Assembly: GCF_001522865.1 (NCBI RefSeq)
Contig: NZ_LOWB01000104.1
Location: 62,001 to 126,000 of the forward strand
Length of the DNA: 64,000 bases
Source: Burkholderia sp. TSV86
Lineage (GTDB): Bacteria; Pseudomonadota; Gammaproteobacteria; Burkholderiales; Burkholderiaceae
Direction: 5' to 3'
The number at the start of each line of letters is the position of its first letter. Position 1 is the first letter of the stretch. The position numbers and the translations under genes are program-made. Of this stretch, positions 41,884 through 54,101 are shown piece by piece. Below the pieces are notes generated by a model that was given only the letters and a program-made list of their open reading frames with translations, did no database searches and was not told where the DNA came from.

Positions 41884-42303
41884 GTGAGCAGTTACGACGC
41901 AGCGAAGCTGAAGGCGGAATTGACGCGTGACGAAGACAGGCGAAACCGGATCTACGTCGACACCGTGGGCAAGGTGAGCGGTGGGATTGGCCGCAATCTG
42001 ACCGACAAGGGGTTTCGCGATAACGAAATCGACTTGATGTACGAGAACGACCGGGCCGATACCGAGGCGTGGCTCGATCGCAATTTGCCGTGGTGGCGCT
42101 CGCTTGATTCAGTCCGACAGCGTGTGCTGATGAACATGGCGTTCAACATGGGCGGCAAGCTGTTGACGTTTGTGAACACGCTGGCGGCGATGAAGCGAGG
42201 CGACTACGCGGCGGCGGCGGACGGCATGCTTGCGTCGAAATGGGCGGGGCAGGTTGGCGCGCGTGCGACGCGGCTCGCCGCCATGATGCGGAGCGGCGCA
42301 TGA
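41884..42303 (+). CDS. Endolysin, T4-lysozyme-type (GH24)
   Basis: 139 aa, GTG start with GGAG upstream. LTRDEDRRNRIYVDTVGKV aligns with the E-(8)-D-(5)-T triad of T4 lysozyme; E and D are present, while the Thr position reads Ser (KVSGGIG). RQRVLMNMAFNMG is the second family motif. No signal peptide, so it depends on the holin. Start follows the holin stop by 2 nt; its stop overlaps Rz. Confidence 0.88.
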   Translation: MSSYDAAKLKAELTRDEDRRNRIYVDTVGKVSGGIGRNLTDKGFRDNEIDLMYENDRADTEAWLDRNLPWWRSLDSVRQRVLMNMAFNMGGKLLTFVNTLAAMKRGDYAAAADGMLASKWAGQVGARATRLAAMMRSGA

Positions 42304-42788
42304 CGTGGCTCGACCCGCGCCTCTGGCTGGTCATTGGTGCGGCCGGCGTCATCGGCTCGGCGACCGGCTATTTTAAAGGGCACGCCGACGGCGTGCGCAC
42401 GACGACGGCTGCCGCGCAGAAGGCGCAACTTGATGCCGTTGCCGCCGCGCGCACCGAGGAACAACGCCGCACCGCGGCCCAACAGGAGATTGCTGAAGAT
42501 GCTGCGAAACAACGTGACCGGGCGCGCGCTGATGCTGTCGCCGCTGCTTCTGCTTCTGCTGCTGCTGACGGCCTGCGCAAGCAAGTCGCCGTGCTTGTCG
42601 AGCGCGGCCGCCATCCCACCCCTACCGCCGGAAGCGCGCCAACCGGCGACGCCCTCGATTTGCTCGCCGACGTGCTCGGCCGGGCTGACACGCGAGCGGG
42701 AGAGTTGGCGGAATACGCTGATCGCGCCCGCATCGCCGGCGAGCAATGCGAACGAGACTATGCCGCGCTAACCCGAGCCAACGATTAG
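42300..42788 (+). CDS. Rz-like inner-membrane spanin (DUF2514-like)
   Basis: 162 aa from ATG 42300 (overlaps endolysin stop). One N-terminal transmembrane helix (LWLVIGAAGVIGSATGYF), then a long Ala/Arg/Glu coiled coil and a polar end, the design of i-spanins. With Rz1 it fuses the membranes at the end of lysis. The longer upstream frame lies inside the endolysin gene. Confidence 0.82.
   Translation: MTWLDPRLWLVIGAAGVIGSATGYFKGHADGVRTTTAAAQKAQLDAVAAARTEEQRRTAAQQEIAEDAAKQRDRARADAVAAASASAAADGLRKQVAVLVERGRHPTPTAGSAPTGDALDLLADVLGRADTRAGELAEYADRARIAGEQCERDYAALTRAND
42499..42771 (+). CDS. Rz1-like outer-membrane spanin lipoprotein, embedded in Rz
   Basis: 90 aa in the +1 register inside the Rz gene. 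MLRNNVTGRALMLSP precedes a poly-Leu core and lipobox LLTAC, then a short Pro-rich mature part. AGGAG lies 9 nt upstream of ATG 42499. Fully embedded Rz1 is common in phages; the mature protein would contact the Rz C-terminus across the periplasm. Confidence 0.8.
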   Translation: MLRNNVTGRALMLSPLLLLLLLLTACASKSPCLSSAAAIPPLPPEARQPATPSICSPTCSAGLTRERESWRNTLIAPASPASNANETMPR

Positions 42789-42796
42789 AGGTGTCT

Positions 42797-42988
42797 ATGA
42801 GCAATGCCAACGAGGCGCAAAATCCTCCATCGACCGACGATCCTTTCGGGTTCGCAGCATGGGTTGCAAGCAAAACGGATATGAACCGGTGCCCGTATTG
42901 CGGGGCGAATCTTGCGGTGCCGTTGTTCGCTCAGTTCTGTTGCCAGAACCAGAAGCGCGACGGCGGCGTGCCGTCGAGTGCGTCGTGA
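42797..42988 (+). CDS. Last prophage gene, zinc-ribbon protein (63 aa)
   Basis: MSNANEAQNPPSTDDPFGF..., with NRCPYCGANL and FCCQ giving a CxxC...CC zinc pattern. GAGGTGTCT precedes ATG 42797. Downstream of the lysis cassette and just ahead of attR, the usual place for moron-type genes; function unknown. Confidence 0.6.
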   Translation: MSNANEAQNPPSTDDPFGFAAWVASKTDMNRCPYCGANLAVPLFAQFCCQNQKRDGGVPSSAS

Positions 42989-43006
42989 TCGAACCGGCAC
43001 GTACCG

Positions 43007-43022
43007 CTGTGACCAAATCGTG
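43007..43022 (+). repeat. Right copy of 16-bp subterminal repeat
   Basis: CTGTGACCAAATCGTG, identical to 356-371 and in the same orientation, 131 bp inside attR. Confidence 0.5.
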
Positions 43023-43078
43023 CCCAACTTCTTCGATAACCCCTTCGGTTTGACACAAAAATTTAGCAGTAGATGAAA

Positions 43079-43111
43079 GTCTCGAAGCTGACCGGCGCGA
43101 GACTATTCTTT
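43079..43111 (+). terminator. Probable late-operon terminator
   Basis: Stem GTCTCG/CGAGAC (43079-43084 with 43098-43103) followed by TATTCTTT. Stem is short, but it is the only terminator-like structure between the last late gene and attR. Confidence 0.5.
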
Positions 43112-43153
43112 AAGAATCAATGGGTTACGTGCTAATTCCAATAACAACATTGT

Positions 43154-43164
43154 GGTAGGCTATC
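43154..43164 (+). other. attR core
   Basis: GGTAGGCTATC, identical to attL at 263-273. Host comEC coding resumes here in frame (V-G-Y-R-S-R-F-G-H-P-H-P). Confidence 0.85.
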
Positions 43165-43340
43165 GAAGCCGTTTCGGGCATCCTCATCCGAGCGTCTGGG
43201 CGCGCTACGCCAGGCGCGGTATCGAGCTGCCGCGCACCGATTGGGACGGCGCGGTGCGCATCGACGTCGCGGCAAGCGATGAGCCGATCGTGCCGGTACG
43301 GTATCGCGACGTGCATCGGCGCTACTGGATGGACCGGTGA
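43154..43340 (+). pseudogene. comEC: comEC, 3' part (last ~60 codons)
   Basis: VGYRSRFGHPHPSVWARYAR... to MDR and TGA at 43338-43340: the terminal ComEC segment with the conserved RFGHPHP motif of the metallo-beta-lactamase-like domain. No start codon or ribosome site of its own was found, so it is untranslated unless the prophage excises. The stop overlaps the GTG of the next gene. Confidence 0.85.
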
Positions 43341-44215
43341 GGCAATCGGAAGCAATCTCGAGAACAGCAAGGGACAACGGCGCTTTGAAGGACATCATCC
43401 ATTTCTCGCACGCCAACGGCTTTCCGGCGTCCACTTACCGGACGATCTTCGCCGAGCTGGCGGACGAATATGAGTTGCGCTATATCGAGCGGATCGGCCA
43501 CGACAAGCGCTTTCCTGTCACGCGGGACTGGGCGCACCTCGTCGAGCAATTGCTCGACGATATCGGTCGCACGTATGAGCGGCCCGTATGGCTCGTCGGC
43601 CACTCGCTCGGCGGCTATCTGTCGTTGATGGCGGCGCTCAAGCGTCCTCAATGGGTGCGGGGCGTCGTGATGATCGATTCGCCCGTGATCGCCGGCTGGC
43701 GCAGCAGCGCGTGGCGCGTAAGCCAATGGGCGGGGCTCGACGAGCGTTTGTCGCCCGCCGCCGCTACGCGAAACCGCCGCACCCGTTGGGCGAGCCGCGA
43801 CGAAGTCTGGCGCCATTTCCGTCAGAAGCCTGCATTTGCCCGCTGGGACGAGCGAATGTTGTCCGATTACATCGACTACGGCATTCCGCAGACAAGTCCT
43901 GCGGGCGAGCGCTCGCTCGCGTTCGATCGCCAGATCGAATACATGATTTACCGGACAGTGCCGCACACGCTCGGTCCGCGCCTGTCGCGCGGCGCGCCGG
44001 TGCCGGTTGGTTTTCTCGCCGGCACGCGCTCGCGCGAGATTCGCCAGGTCGGGCTCGACGCGACGCGCCGCACGGTGCGCGGGCGGATCGAATGGATCGA
44101 GGGCAGCCATCTTTTCCCGATGGAGCGGCCGATCGAGACCGCGCGGGCGCTGCAGCGGATGCTCAACGCGCTGCGCGTCGACGGCAGCGCGGCCGCGGCG
44201 CATAGCTTCGAATGA
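43337..44215 (+). CDS. Alpha/beta hydrolase
   Basis: 292 aa with GTG start overlapping the comEC stop. HFSHANGFPASTY (oxyanion region), nucleophile elbow GHSLGG with Ser in VGHSLGGYLS, and late GSHLFPME (catalytic His). Substrate unknown. The 4-nt overlap implies co-translation with comEC in the uninfected strain; in the lysogen the prophage separates it from the comEC promoter. Confidence 0.8.
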   Translation: MRQSEAISRTARDNGALKDIIHFSHANGFPASTYRTIFAELADEYELRYIERIGHDKRFPVTRDWAHLVEQLLDDIGRTYERPVWLVGHSLGGYLSLMAALKRPQWVRGVVMIDSPVIAGWRSSAWRVSQWAGLDERLSPAAATRNRRTRWASRDEVWRHFRQKPAFARWDERMLSDYIDYGIPQTSPAGERSLAFDRQIEYMIYRTVPHTLGPRLSRGAPVPVGFLAGTRSREIRQVGLDATRRTVRGRIEWIEGSHLFPMERPIETARALQRMLNALRVDGSAAAAHSFE

Positions 44216-44341
44216 TGCATGGGGCGGTAGCGGGCGGGTGACGCACCGCCCGGCTCCGGCCGCGCAGTGCGAGCGCGAGGCCGGTTGCGGCACGCATGCG
44301 CCGGCGGTAAGGTGGCAAGGTTTTCGGGCGTCGATTGCTGA

Positions 44342-46905
<2,564 letters not shown>

Positions 46906-46976
46906 TGAACTTGGCAGCCGTCGCGCGCGTCAGTAACGCAAGCAGTTCTCGCGCGGGCGGCAGCCGCCGTCGCTGA

Positions 46977-48293
<1,317 letters not shown>

Positions 48294-48374
48294 CGCGTTA
48301 CTATCGGTCTTGGTTCTGTCGACGCCGCTTCGCGTTCCCCGTGAAGCGGCGCTTCTTATATCTGCGGCTTATTC

Positions 48375-48821
48375 ATGCGGCTTGTTACCGTCGTTCTGAT
48401 CGCCTTGTTGGCGTTGATTCAGTACCCCTTATGGTGGGGGCATGGCGGCTGGCTGCGGGTTCACGAATTGCGTCAGCAGTTGAGCAATCAATTGCAGAAA
48501 AACGCCGACGACAAGCTGCGCAACGAGCGCATCGCGGGCGAGGTGCAGGACTTGCAAAACGGCACCGCGGCGATCGAGGAGCGCGCGCGCTACGAAATGG
48601 GAATGGTGAAGGACGGCGAGGTGTTCGTGCAGTTCGTGTCGCCGAATTCGCCGATGCCTGCGGTGTCGGGCACTACGCAGTCATCGACGGCGACGCGCGG
48701 TGACGTATCGGCCGCGCCGGTGCGCGTCGTGCCGAATCCCGAGTCGCGCGCGAAACCGGAAAAGCGGCGCAGCGCGGATAAGACGACTACACACAAGCCC
48801 ACGGCGCGTCACGACGGCTGA
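48375..48821 (+). CDS. ftsB: Cell-division protein FtsB
   Basis: 148 aa. N-terminal transmembrane segment ([20 protein letters not shown]), then a leucine-rich coiled coil with basic residues and [15 protein letters not shown], the FtsB/DivIC pattern. Forms the FtsQLB complex at the septum. The C-terminal Ser/Lys-rich tail is longer than in E. coli (103 aa), as in other Burkholderia. Position after eno is conserved widely. Confidence 0.92.
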   Translation: MRLVTVVLIALLALIQYPLWWGHGGWLRVHELRQQLSNQLQKNADDKLRNERIAGEVQDLQNGTAAIEERARYEMGMVKDGEVFVQFVSPNSPMPAVSGTTQSSTATRGDVSAAPVRVVPNPESRAKPEKRRSADKTTTHKPTARHDG

Positions 48822-48844
48822 CGTCACGGTGCACGATTCGATAT

Positions 48845-48879
48845 AAAAAACGCGGCCCGCACGTGCGGGCCGCGTTTTT
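48845..48879. terminator. Bidirectional intrinsic terminator
   Basis: Perfect 12-bp stem CGCGGCCCGCAC/GTGCGGGCCGCG (48851-48874) flanked by A6 and T5. Terminates ftsB and the convergent lipoprotein gene. Confidence 0.92.
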
Positions 48880-48930
48880 CTTTCCTGCTGGTGATGAATT
48901 GGCCGCAAGCGGCCGGGCGCCGGTCTTCTC

Positions 48931-49278
48931 TTACCACCACCAGCCCGGATAGCCGTAGCTCAGGCCCGTGCCCCAGCCGCGCCCCCAGCCGCCGTAATAT
49001 CCGCCGTAATAAGTGACGGGCGGGGTGTAATACGATATCGCGCGCGCCGCTTCTTGCGCCGCGATGGCCGCGTTTTGTTCACGCATTACCTGCTTGTCGA
49101 TCTCGTCGTAGCGCTTGCGCTCTTCAGGCGTGAGCGTGGGAGTTGCGCCGGTTCGCTCGGGCAGGCGGCTCAAGACGGTCGTCGACGGCGGCGCGACGCA
49201 GGCCGTGAGCGATGCGGCGGCGAGCAATGCCGCAAGCGGCGCGGCGAGCGGTGCGGCGCGAACAATGATCGGTTTCAT
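48931..49278 (-). CDS. Small Tyr/Gly-rich lipoprotein
   Basis: 115 aa from ATG 49278 with GGAGGTAAG upstream. Signal peptide with lipobox ASLTAC (Cys near 27), a charged helical middle (LTPEERKRYDEIDKQVM) and a C-terminus of Tyr/Gly/Trp. Predicted outer-membrane lipoprotein of unknown function, typical for Burkholderia. A longer upstream frame lacks a ribosome site. Confidence 0.75.
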   Translation of the reverse strand: MKPIIVRAAPLAAPLAALLAAASLTACVAPPSTTVLSRLPERTGATPTLTPEERKRYDEIDKQVMREQNAAIAAQEAARAISYYTPPVTYYGGYYGGWGRGWGTGLSYGYPGWWW

Positions 49279-49325
49279 GAGGCTTACCTCCATGCTGACT
49301 CGTAACTTGAGCCGACGCGCGCGGG

Positions 49326-50276
49326 TCAATGCCGTTGCGCGGCGGCGGGTGTGACGCCCGCGCCGAGTTCGGGCGACGTGAACAATTGCGCGACGTCGAC
49401 CGGATCGAATTCGTAACGTTGATTGCAGAATTCACAATGGATTTCGACGTGACCGCGCTCTTCGATCACGCTGTCGATCTCGGGGCGCCCGAGCATGCGC
49501 AGCATCGCGCCGACCTTTTCGCGCGAGCACGTGCATTGAAAGCGCGTCGCGGCCGGTTCGAAATGCTGAACATGCTCCTGCCAGAACAGACGGCGAAACA
49601 CGGTCTCGGGTTCCACTTCGAGCAACTCCTGTGTCGATAGCGTGCCGCCGAGCGTGCAGACACGTTCCCAGGTATCCGTGTCGGTTTGCTCGGCGCGCGG
49701 CACGATGCCGCCGTCGCCCGGCAGTTTCTGCAGCAGCACGCCGACCGCACGCTCATGATTCGCCGCGAGCCATAGGCGCGTGTCGAGCTGCTCGGAATGG
49801 TGCATGTAGTGTTCGAGCACGTCGGCGACCGACGCGAGCGGGCCGTCGTCACCGTTGAGCGGCACGATGCCCTGATAGGGCTGCTGGCCGGGGCGCTTGT
49901 CGGCCGGATCGAGCGTGATCACGCAACGTCCGTGGCCGCTCGCGTTGATCAGGTCGGCGAACGACGCGCCGTCCCAGTCGGATTCGCCCAGCTCGCCCGA
50001 CAGCTTGGCAGTCGCACGCATCGCCAGATCGGAGCTGCATTGGACGACGAGCATCTTCACTGGTCCGTCCCCGTAAATCTGCATGACGAGCGTGCCGTCG
50101 AACTTCAGGTTCGCCGACAACAGCGCGCATGCCGCCATCATCTCGCCGAGCACGTTGCGCACGGGAGCGGGATAGTCGCGGCGCGTGAGCACCTCGCGCC
50201 ACGTATTGCGCAGCGAAACGATTTCGCCACGCACCGGGGCGGTGTTGAACATGAATTTCTGTAACTGGTCGCTCAC
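49326..50276 (-). CDS. hslO: Redox-regulated chaperone Hsp33
   Basis: 316 aa. KFMFNTAPVRGEIVSL near the start and the C-terminal zinc switch CTC ... CEFC (CTCSREKV and HCEFCNQRYEF). A holdase activated by oxidation. GTG 50276 is chosen because AGGAAAAAA lies upstream and SDQLQKFMF is the family start; a TTG 15 nt earlier is possible. Confidence 0.95.
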   Translation of the reverse strand: MSDQLQKFMFNTAPVRGEIVSLRNTWREVLTRRDYPAPVRNVLGEMMAACALLSANLKFDGTLVMQIYGDGPVKMLVVQCSSDLAMRATAKLSGELGESDWDGASFADLINASGHGRCVITLDPADKRPGQQPYQGIVPLNGDDGPLASVADVLEHYMHHSEQLDTRLWLAANHERAVGVLLQKLPGDGGIVPRAEQTDTDTWERVCTLGGTLSTQELLEVEPETVFRRLFWQEHVQHFEPAATRFQCTCSREKVGAMLRMLGRPEIDSVIEERGHVEIHCEFCNQRYEFDPVDVAQLFTSPELGAGVTPAAAQRH

Positions 50277-50317
50277 TTTTTTCCTCGACAAACAAACGGC
50301 TCGTGCGGACCGGCCGG

Positions 50318-50842
50318 TCAGCCGATCCGCACGAGCTGCTCCTTGAAATACGCGCGCCGCATCGCATAGCTTTGCGTGTTCATATGCATCCGGGCGATGT
50401 CTTCGTCGGACAGCGTGCGCATGGCCCGCGCCGGTGCCCCGAGAATCAGCGAATTGTCGGGGAACGTCTTGCCTTCGGTCACCACCGCGCCTGCGCCAAC
50501 CAGACAGTTGCGGCCGATTACCGCACGATTCAAGATCACCGCCTGGATGCCGATCAGCGAACCTTCTCCGATCGTGCAGCCATGCAGCATCGCTTGATGG
50601 CCGATCGTCACGTTCGGCGCGATCACGAGCGGGCAGCCGGGGTCGGTGTGCAGCACCGAGCCTTCCTGCACGTTGCTGCCGGCGCCGACCGTGATCGGCT
50701 CGTTGTCGCCGCGGATCGTCACGCCGAACCAGACGCTCGCGTTCTCTTCGAGCACGACCTTGCCGACGATCGTCGCGTTGTCGGCGACGAACACGCTTTC
50801 GTGAATGGACGGCGCGTGATCGCCGAGCTTATAGATGGCCAT
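50318..50842 (-). CDS. Gamma-carbonic-anhydrase-like hexapeptide-repeat protein
   Basis: 174 aa left-handed beta-helix protein: VFVADNATIVGKVVLEENAS, GDNEPITVGAGSNVQEGSV, three metal-binding His (including HTDPGCPL, GHQAMLHGC). Belongs to the YrdA/PaaY group; activity as a carbonic anhydrase is not certain. Lies 41 bp upstream of hslO in the same direction. Confidence 0.88.
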   Translation of the reverse strand: MAIYKLGDHAPSIHESVFVADNATIVGKVVLEENASVWFGVTIRGDNEPITVGAGSNVQEGSVLHTDPGCPLVIAPNVTIGHQAMLHGCTIGEGSLIGIQAVILNRAVIGRNCLVGAGAVVTEGKTFPDNSLILGAPARAMRTLSDEDIARMHMNTQSYAMRRAYFKEQLVRIG

Positions 50843-50989
50843 GTTGTCTCCATGTGGGGCGTTCAGGCGGCCGGTACAATGGCGCGCGAGTGGCGTCGCG
50901 CGTGAATGCGGCGCGATCGAATCGTCTATTGTAAACCGGTTGTTCCGATTGTCCGTGCGCGCCGCCGGTGCGCATTCGTGCCTCTTTTC

Positions 50990-51841
50990 ATGTCATTCGT
51001 TCCGACTTCGTCGCCCCAGCCCGTGCGTTGCGTGCGCAGCGGCGCGCTCGCCGCGCTTGGCGAACCCGATCCCGCGCGCAAGGCCGCGCTTGTCGCCGAA
51101 TTGCGCGCGGCGTTGCAGGACGGCCGCGCGGCTGTCTTGCCGCAACGCGTGCTGAGCGTTCCCGAAGGCGGCTTGCCGGGGCGGCCGGCGCGCCCCGAAC
51201 TCGTCGAGCCGGCGCGGCTCGAGCGGCGCGGCATGCGCTCGCCGCAGGGGCGCGCGGCGCTGCTGCATGCGCTCGCGCATATCGAATTCAATGCGATCAA
51301 TCTCGCACTCGATGCAGTGTGGCGTTTTCCACGGATGCCGGCTGAGTTCTATGCGGATTGGCTGAAGGTCGCGGCGGAGGAGGCGCACCATTATTCGCTG
51401 CTAGCCGCGCGTCTTGCGCAACTGGGTCACGCATACGGCGATTTTCCCGCGCATAACGGCCTTTGGGAGATGTGCGAGCGCACGGCGGGCGACGTGCTCG
51501 CACGCATGGCGCTCGTGCCGCGCACGCTGGAGGCGCGCGGGCTCGACGCGTCGCCGCCGATTCGTGCGCGGCTCGAGTGGGCGGGCGATCATGCGTCCGC
51601 GGCGATTCTCGACGTGATTTTGCGCGACGAGATCGGGCACGTGTGGATCGGCAATCGCTGGTTTCGTCACCTGTGCGGCGATGCGAAACTCGATCCTCAT
51701 GTGGCTTATGAGCGGCTCGCCAGCCAGTATCGCGCGCCGCGGCTGCGCGGGCCGTTCAATTTCGATGCGCGCCGCTCGGCGGGATTCGACGAAGTCGAGC
51801 TGGCGGCGCTCGCCGCGCGGGAGGCCGTCGACGCACGCTAG
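50990..51841 (+). CDS. DUF455 ferritin-like protein
   Basis: 283 aa from ATG 50990. LLHALAHIEFNAINLALDA, EEAHHYSLLAARL and DEIGHVWIGNRWF provide the E/H pairs of a ferritin-like di-iron four-helix bundle characteristic of DUF455. Role unknown; suggested for tRNA or lipid hydroxylation in other members but not shown. Divergent from the carbonic-anhydrase-like gene. Confidence 0.78.
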   Translation: MSFVPTSSPQPVRCVRSGALAALGEPDPARKAALVAELRAALQDGRAAVLPQRVLSVPEGGLPGRPARPELVEPARLERRGMRSPQGRAALLHALAHIEFNAINLALDAVWRFPRMPAEFYADWLKVAAEEAHHYSLLAARLAQLGHAYGDFPAHNGLWEMCERTAGDVLARMALVPRTLEARGLDASPPIRARLEWAGDHASAAILDVILRDEIGHVWIGNRWFRHLCGDAKLDPHVAYERLASQYRAPRLRGPFNFDARRSAGFDEVELAALAAREAVDAR

Positions 51842-51997
51842 CCGCGCCGTTTGCCGGTGGCGCAGCCGCCGTCGGACGGCCCACGATTTTCTTTAGAGAA
51901 GTGCCTCGACACCCACGCAAACACGGCGATTGATCGACGTTGACGGTGCACCGCACGATAGAATAAAACGAACGATCATTCTTTTTTTGGACTGACA

Positions 51998-52888
51998 ATG
52001 CACTCCACCGAATCCGTCTCCGATTTCGTCACGGTCCGCGGCGTCAAGCTGCATGTGCGGCGCTGGGGGCGGCCCGAAGCGCCGACGCTCTACATGCTGC
52101 ACGGTTGGATGGATGTTGCGGCGTCGTTCCAGTTCGTCGTCGACGCGCTCGCCGGCGACTGGCAGGTGATCGCGCCCGATGCGCGCGGCTTCGGCCTGTC
52201 TGATTGGCCGGTCGCGGCGCACGGGGGCGGCCATTATTGGTTCCATGAATATCTCGGCGATCTCGAAGCGCTAATCGACCATTACACGCCCGAAGGCGAA
52301 GTCAATTTGGTCGGGCACAGCATGGGCGCGAACGTCGTGTGCCTGTATGCGGGCGTGCGGCCGCAGCGGGTGCGGCGGGTTGTCGATCTGGAGGGTTTCG
52401 GGCTCGCGCCCGCGAGTATCGACGAGTCGCCGCGCCGGATCGCGCAGTGGCTCGACGATCTGCGCGATCCGCCGACGCTCAGCCGCTACGCATCGCTCGA
52501 CGCCGTCGCCGCGCGCCTGATCAAGACGAATCCGCGCCTGGACCCGCGCCGCGCGGCGTTTCTTGCCGAACACTGGTCGGCTCGCGATCTGGATGGCCAG
52601 TACCGGCTTCTTGCCGATCCCGCGCACAAAATGCGCGGGCCGATGCTGTACCGGCTCGACGAGGTGATGGCGGTGTGGTCGAAGGTGCGCGCAAAGGTGC
52701 TGCACGTCGAGGCGGTCGATTCGCCGACGCTCGCGTTTATCGCGCGCGGGATTCCGATTCCCGAATTCAAGGCCCGTTTCGCCGCGTTCGGCGATTGGCG
52801 CGAGAAGCTCATCGAGGATGCGGGGCATATGGTCCACCATGATCAGCCGGAGCAGGTCGCGGCGTTGATCGAAGCATTTTGCGCATGA
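51998..52888 (+). CDS. Alpha/beta hydrolase
   Basis: 296 aa. LYMLHGWMDVAASFQ (HGW oxyanion region), DARGFGLSDWP, nucleophile elbow VGHSMGAN and late DAGHMVHHDQPE (catalytic His). Typical esterase/epoxide-hydrolase-like member; substrate unknown. An AT-rich promoter-like stretch (TAGAAT, TAAAAC) precedes it. Confidence 0.82.
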   Translation: MHSTESVSDFVTVRGVKLHVRRWGRPEAPTLYMLHGWMDVAASFQFVVDALAGDWQVIAPDARGFGLSDWPVAAHGGGHYWFHEYLGDLEALIDHYTPEGEVNLVGHSMGANVVCLYAGVRPQRVRRVVDLEGFGLAPASIDESPRRIAQWLDDLRDPPTLSRYASLDAVAARLIKTNPRLDPRRAAFLAEHWSARDLDGQYRLLADPAHKMRGPMLYRLDEVMAVWSKVRAKVLHVEAVDSPTLAFIARGIPIPEFKARFAAFGDWREKLIEDAGHMVHHDQPEQVAALIEAFCA

Positions 52889-53173
52889 TGGGGCGGGCCG
52901 CCCCGTTCGATGCACCGTCGCGCAATTGGCTGGTTGCGAGCCGATTCGCATCCGGGCGGACGCCGAAGCATGCCGGACCCGCGAGCGACGCACGCGCGGC
53001 ATCCGGGCGCGCTTGCCCGGCCGTATGTCCAAGCGGCCCTTGGCGCGCCGCCGCCATGAAGGCGCCACGGCAACGCTAGCTTCGGCCCGGGTCATCGAGG
53101 CCGGCGCAACGCCATGCGCAGCACGCGCGCCGCGCCGCCGTTTCCGGCGCATTGGTTCATTTGCGCATTGCAG
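52889..53173. other. Intergenic region, nothing convincing
   Basis: About 285 bp of very GC-rich sequence with no frame that looks coding and no clear terminator. It may contain the 3' UTR of the hydrolase and upstream promoter sequence of the next gene. Confidence 0.5.
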
Positions 53174-53179
53174 TAGAAT
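53174..53179 (+). promoter_or_regulatory. -10 element upstream of PHP phosphoesterase gene
   Basis: TAGAAT 15 bp before the ATG; candidate -35 TTGGTT at 53153. Short leader implied. Confidence 0.35.
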
Positions 53180-53194
53180 GGATATCTACCCTCG

Positions 53195-54034
53195 ATGCCG
53201 ACCATGAACGCCGACCTTCACTGCCATTCGAACGTCTCCGACGGCAAGCTCAGTCCCGCCGACGTCGCGCGCCGCGCGCACGCGGGCGGTGTCACGCTCT
53301 GGGCGCTGACCGATCACGACGAACTCGGCGGGCAGCGCGCCGCGCGCGAAGCCGCCGAGGCGCTTGGCATGCGCTACCTGAGCGGCGTCGAGATCTCGGT
53401 GACGTGGGCATCGCGCACGGTGCACATCGTCGGCCTGAATATCGATCCGGAGAACCGCACGCTCATCGACGGCCTTTACCAAACCCGCAACGGCCGGGCG
53501 GCGCGCGCGGTCGAGATCGGCAACGCGCTCGCGGCGCTCGGCATCGAGCGCGCATACGAGGGCGCGCTCGCGTATGTATCGAATCCGGACTTGATCTCGC
53601 GCACGCACTTCGCGCGCTTTCTCGTCGACAGCGGTTACGCCACGTCGACGGCCGACGTGTTCGACCGCATCCTCGGCGACGGCAAGCCCGGTTATGTTCC
53701 GCACCGCTGGGCGAAGCTGGCCGACGCGGTGGGGTGGATCAAGGCGGCGGGCGGCGAGGCGATCGTCGCGCATCCCGGCCGCTACGCGTACACGCCGGTC
53801 GAATTCGATGCGTTCTTCGGCGAATTCGTCGAGCTGGGTGGCGTCGCGATCGAGGTCGTGACGGGCAGCCACACGCCCGATCAGTACCGCGAATATGCGG
53901 ATGTCGCGCGGCGTTTCGGCTTCGAGGCGTCGCGCGGCTCCGATTTCCACGCGCCCGGCGAGGGCCGCACCGAACTCGGCGGCTTGCCGCCGCTGCCATC
54001 CGATCTCAAACCCGTCTGGGAGCGCTGGCTGTAG
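53195..54034 (+). CDS. PHP-domain phosphoesterase (RNase AM/YciV-like)
   Basis: 279 aa. PHP motifs: DLHCHSNVSDG (first two His), LTDHDELGG, AHPGRY and GSDFHAPG, forming a trinuclear metal site. Members such as RNase AM hydrolyse 3',5'-nucleotide bisphosphates and degrade short RNAs 5' to 3'. ATG 53195 or 53204 may start it. Followed by a Sua5/YciO-like gene, a pairing common in proteobacteria. Confidence 0.88.
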   Translation: MPTMNADLHCHSNVSDGKLSPADVARRAHAGGVTLWALTDHDELGGQRAAREAAEALGMRYLSGVEISVTWASRTVHIVGLNIDPENRTLIDGLYQTRNGRAARAVEIGNALAALGIERAYEGALAYVSNPDLISRTHFARFLVDSGYATSTADVFDRILGDGKPGYVPHRWAKLADAVGWIKAAGGEAIVAHPGRYAYTPVEFDAFFGEFVELGGVAIEVVTGSHTPDQYREYADVARRFGFEASRGSDFHAPGEGRTELGGLPPLPSDLKPVWERWL

Positions 54035-54101
54035 CGGCGTTCGCGCAGCCGCGCGGCCGGCCGGAAGCCGGCGCGCGCGTCGACCGATTCCTTCTGTCCC
54101 C

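Larger units (their letters stand above)
263..43164. mobile_element. Complete temperate podovirus prophage (BPP-1/BcepC6B-like structural module)
   Basis: Bounded by an 11-bp direct repeat at 263-273 and 43154-43164. It contains integrase, excisionase, immunity, replication, packaging, capsid, short-tail, ejection and lysis genes in a consistent order, with a leftward early block and rightward late block diverging from a CI/Cro-type switch. No frameshifted structural gene was noticed, so it may be inducible (inference). Flanking host genes read as one comEC when the element is removed. Confidence 0.93.

Noticed and set aside
20571..42988. Diversity-generating retroelement, expected from similarity to BPP-1
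   Set aside because: No reverse transcriptase (YxDD-type) protein, no Mtd-like adhesin and no template/variable repeat pair was seen.
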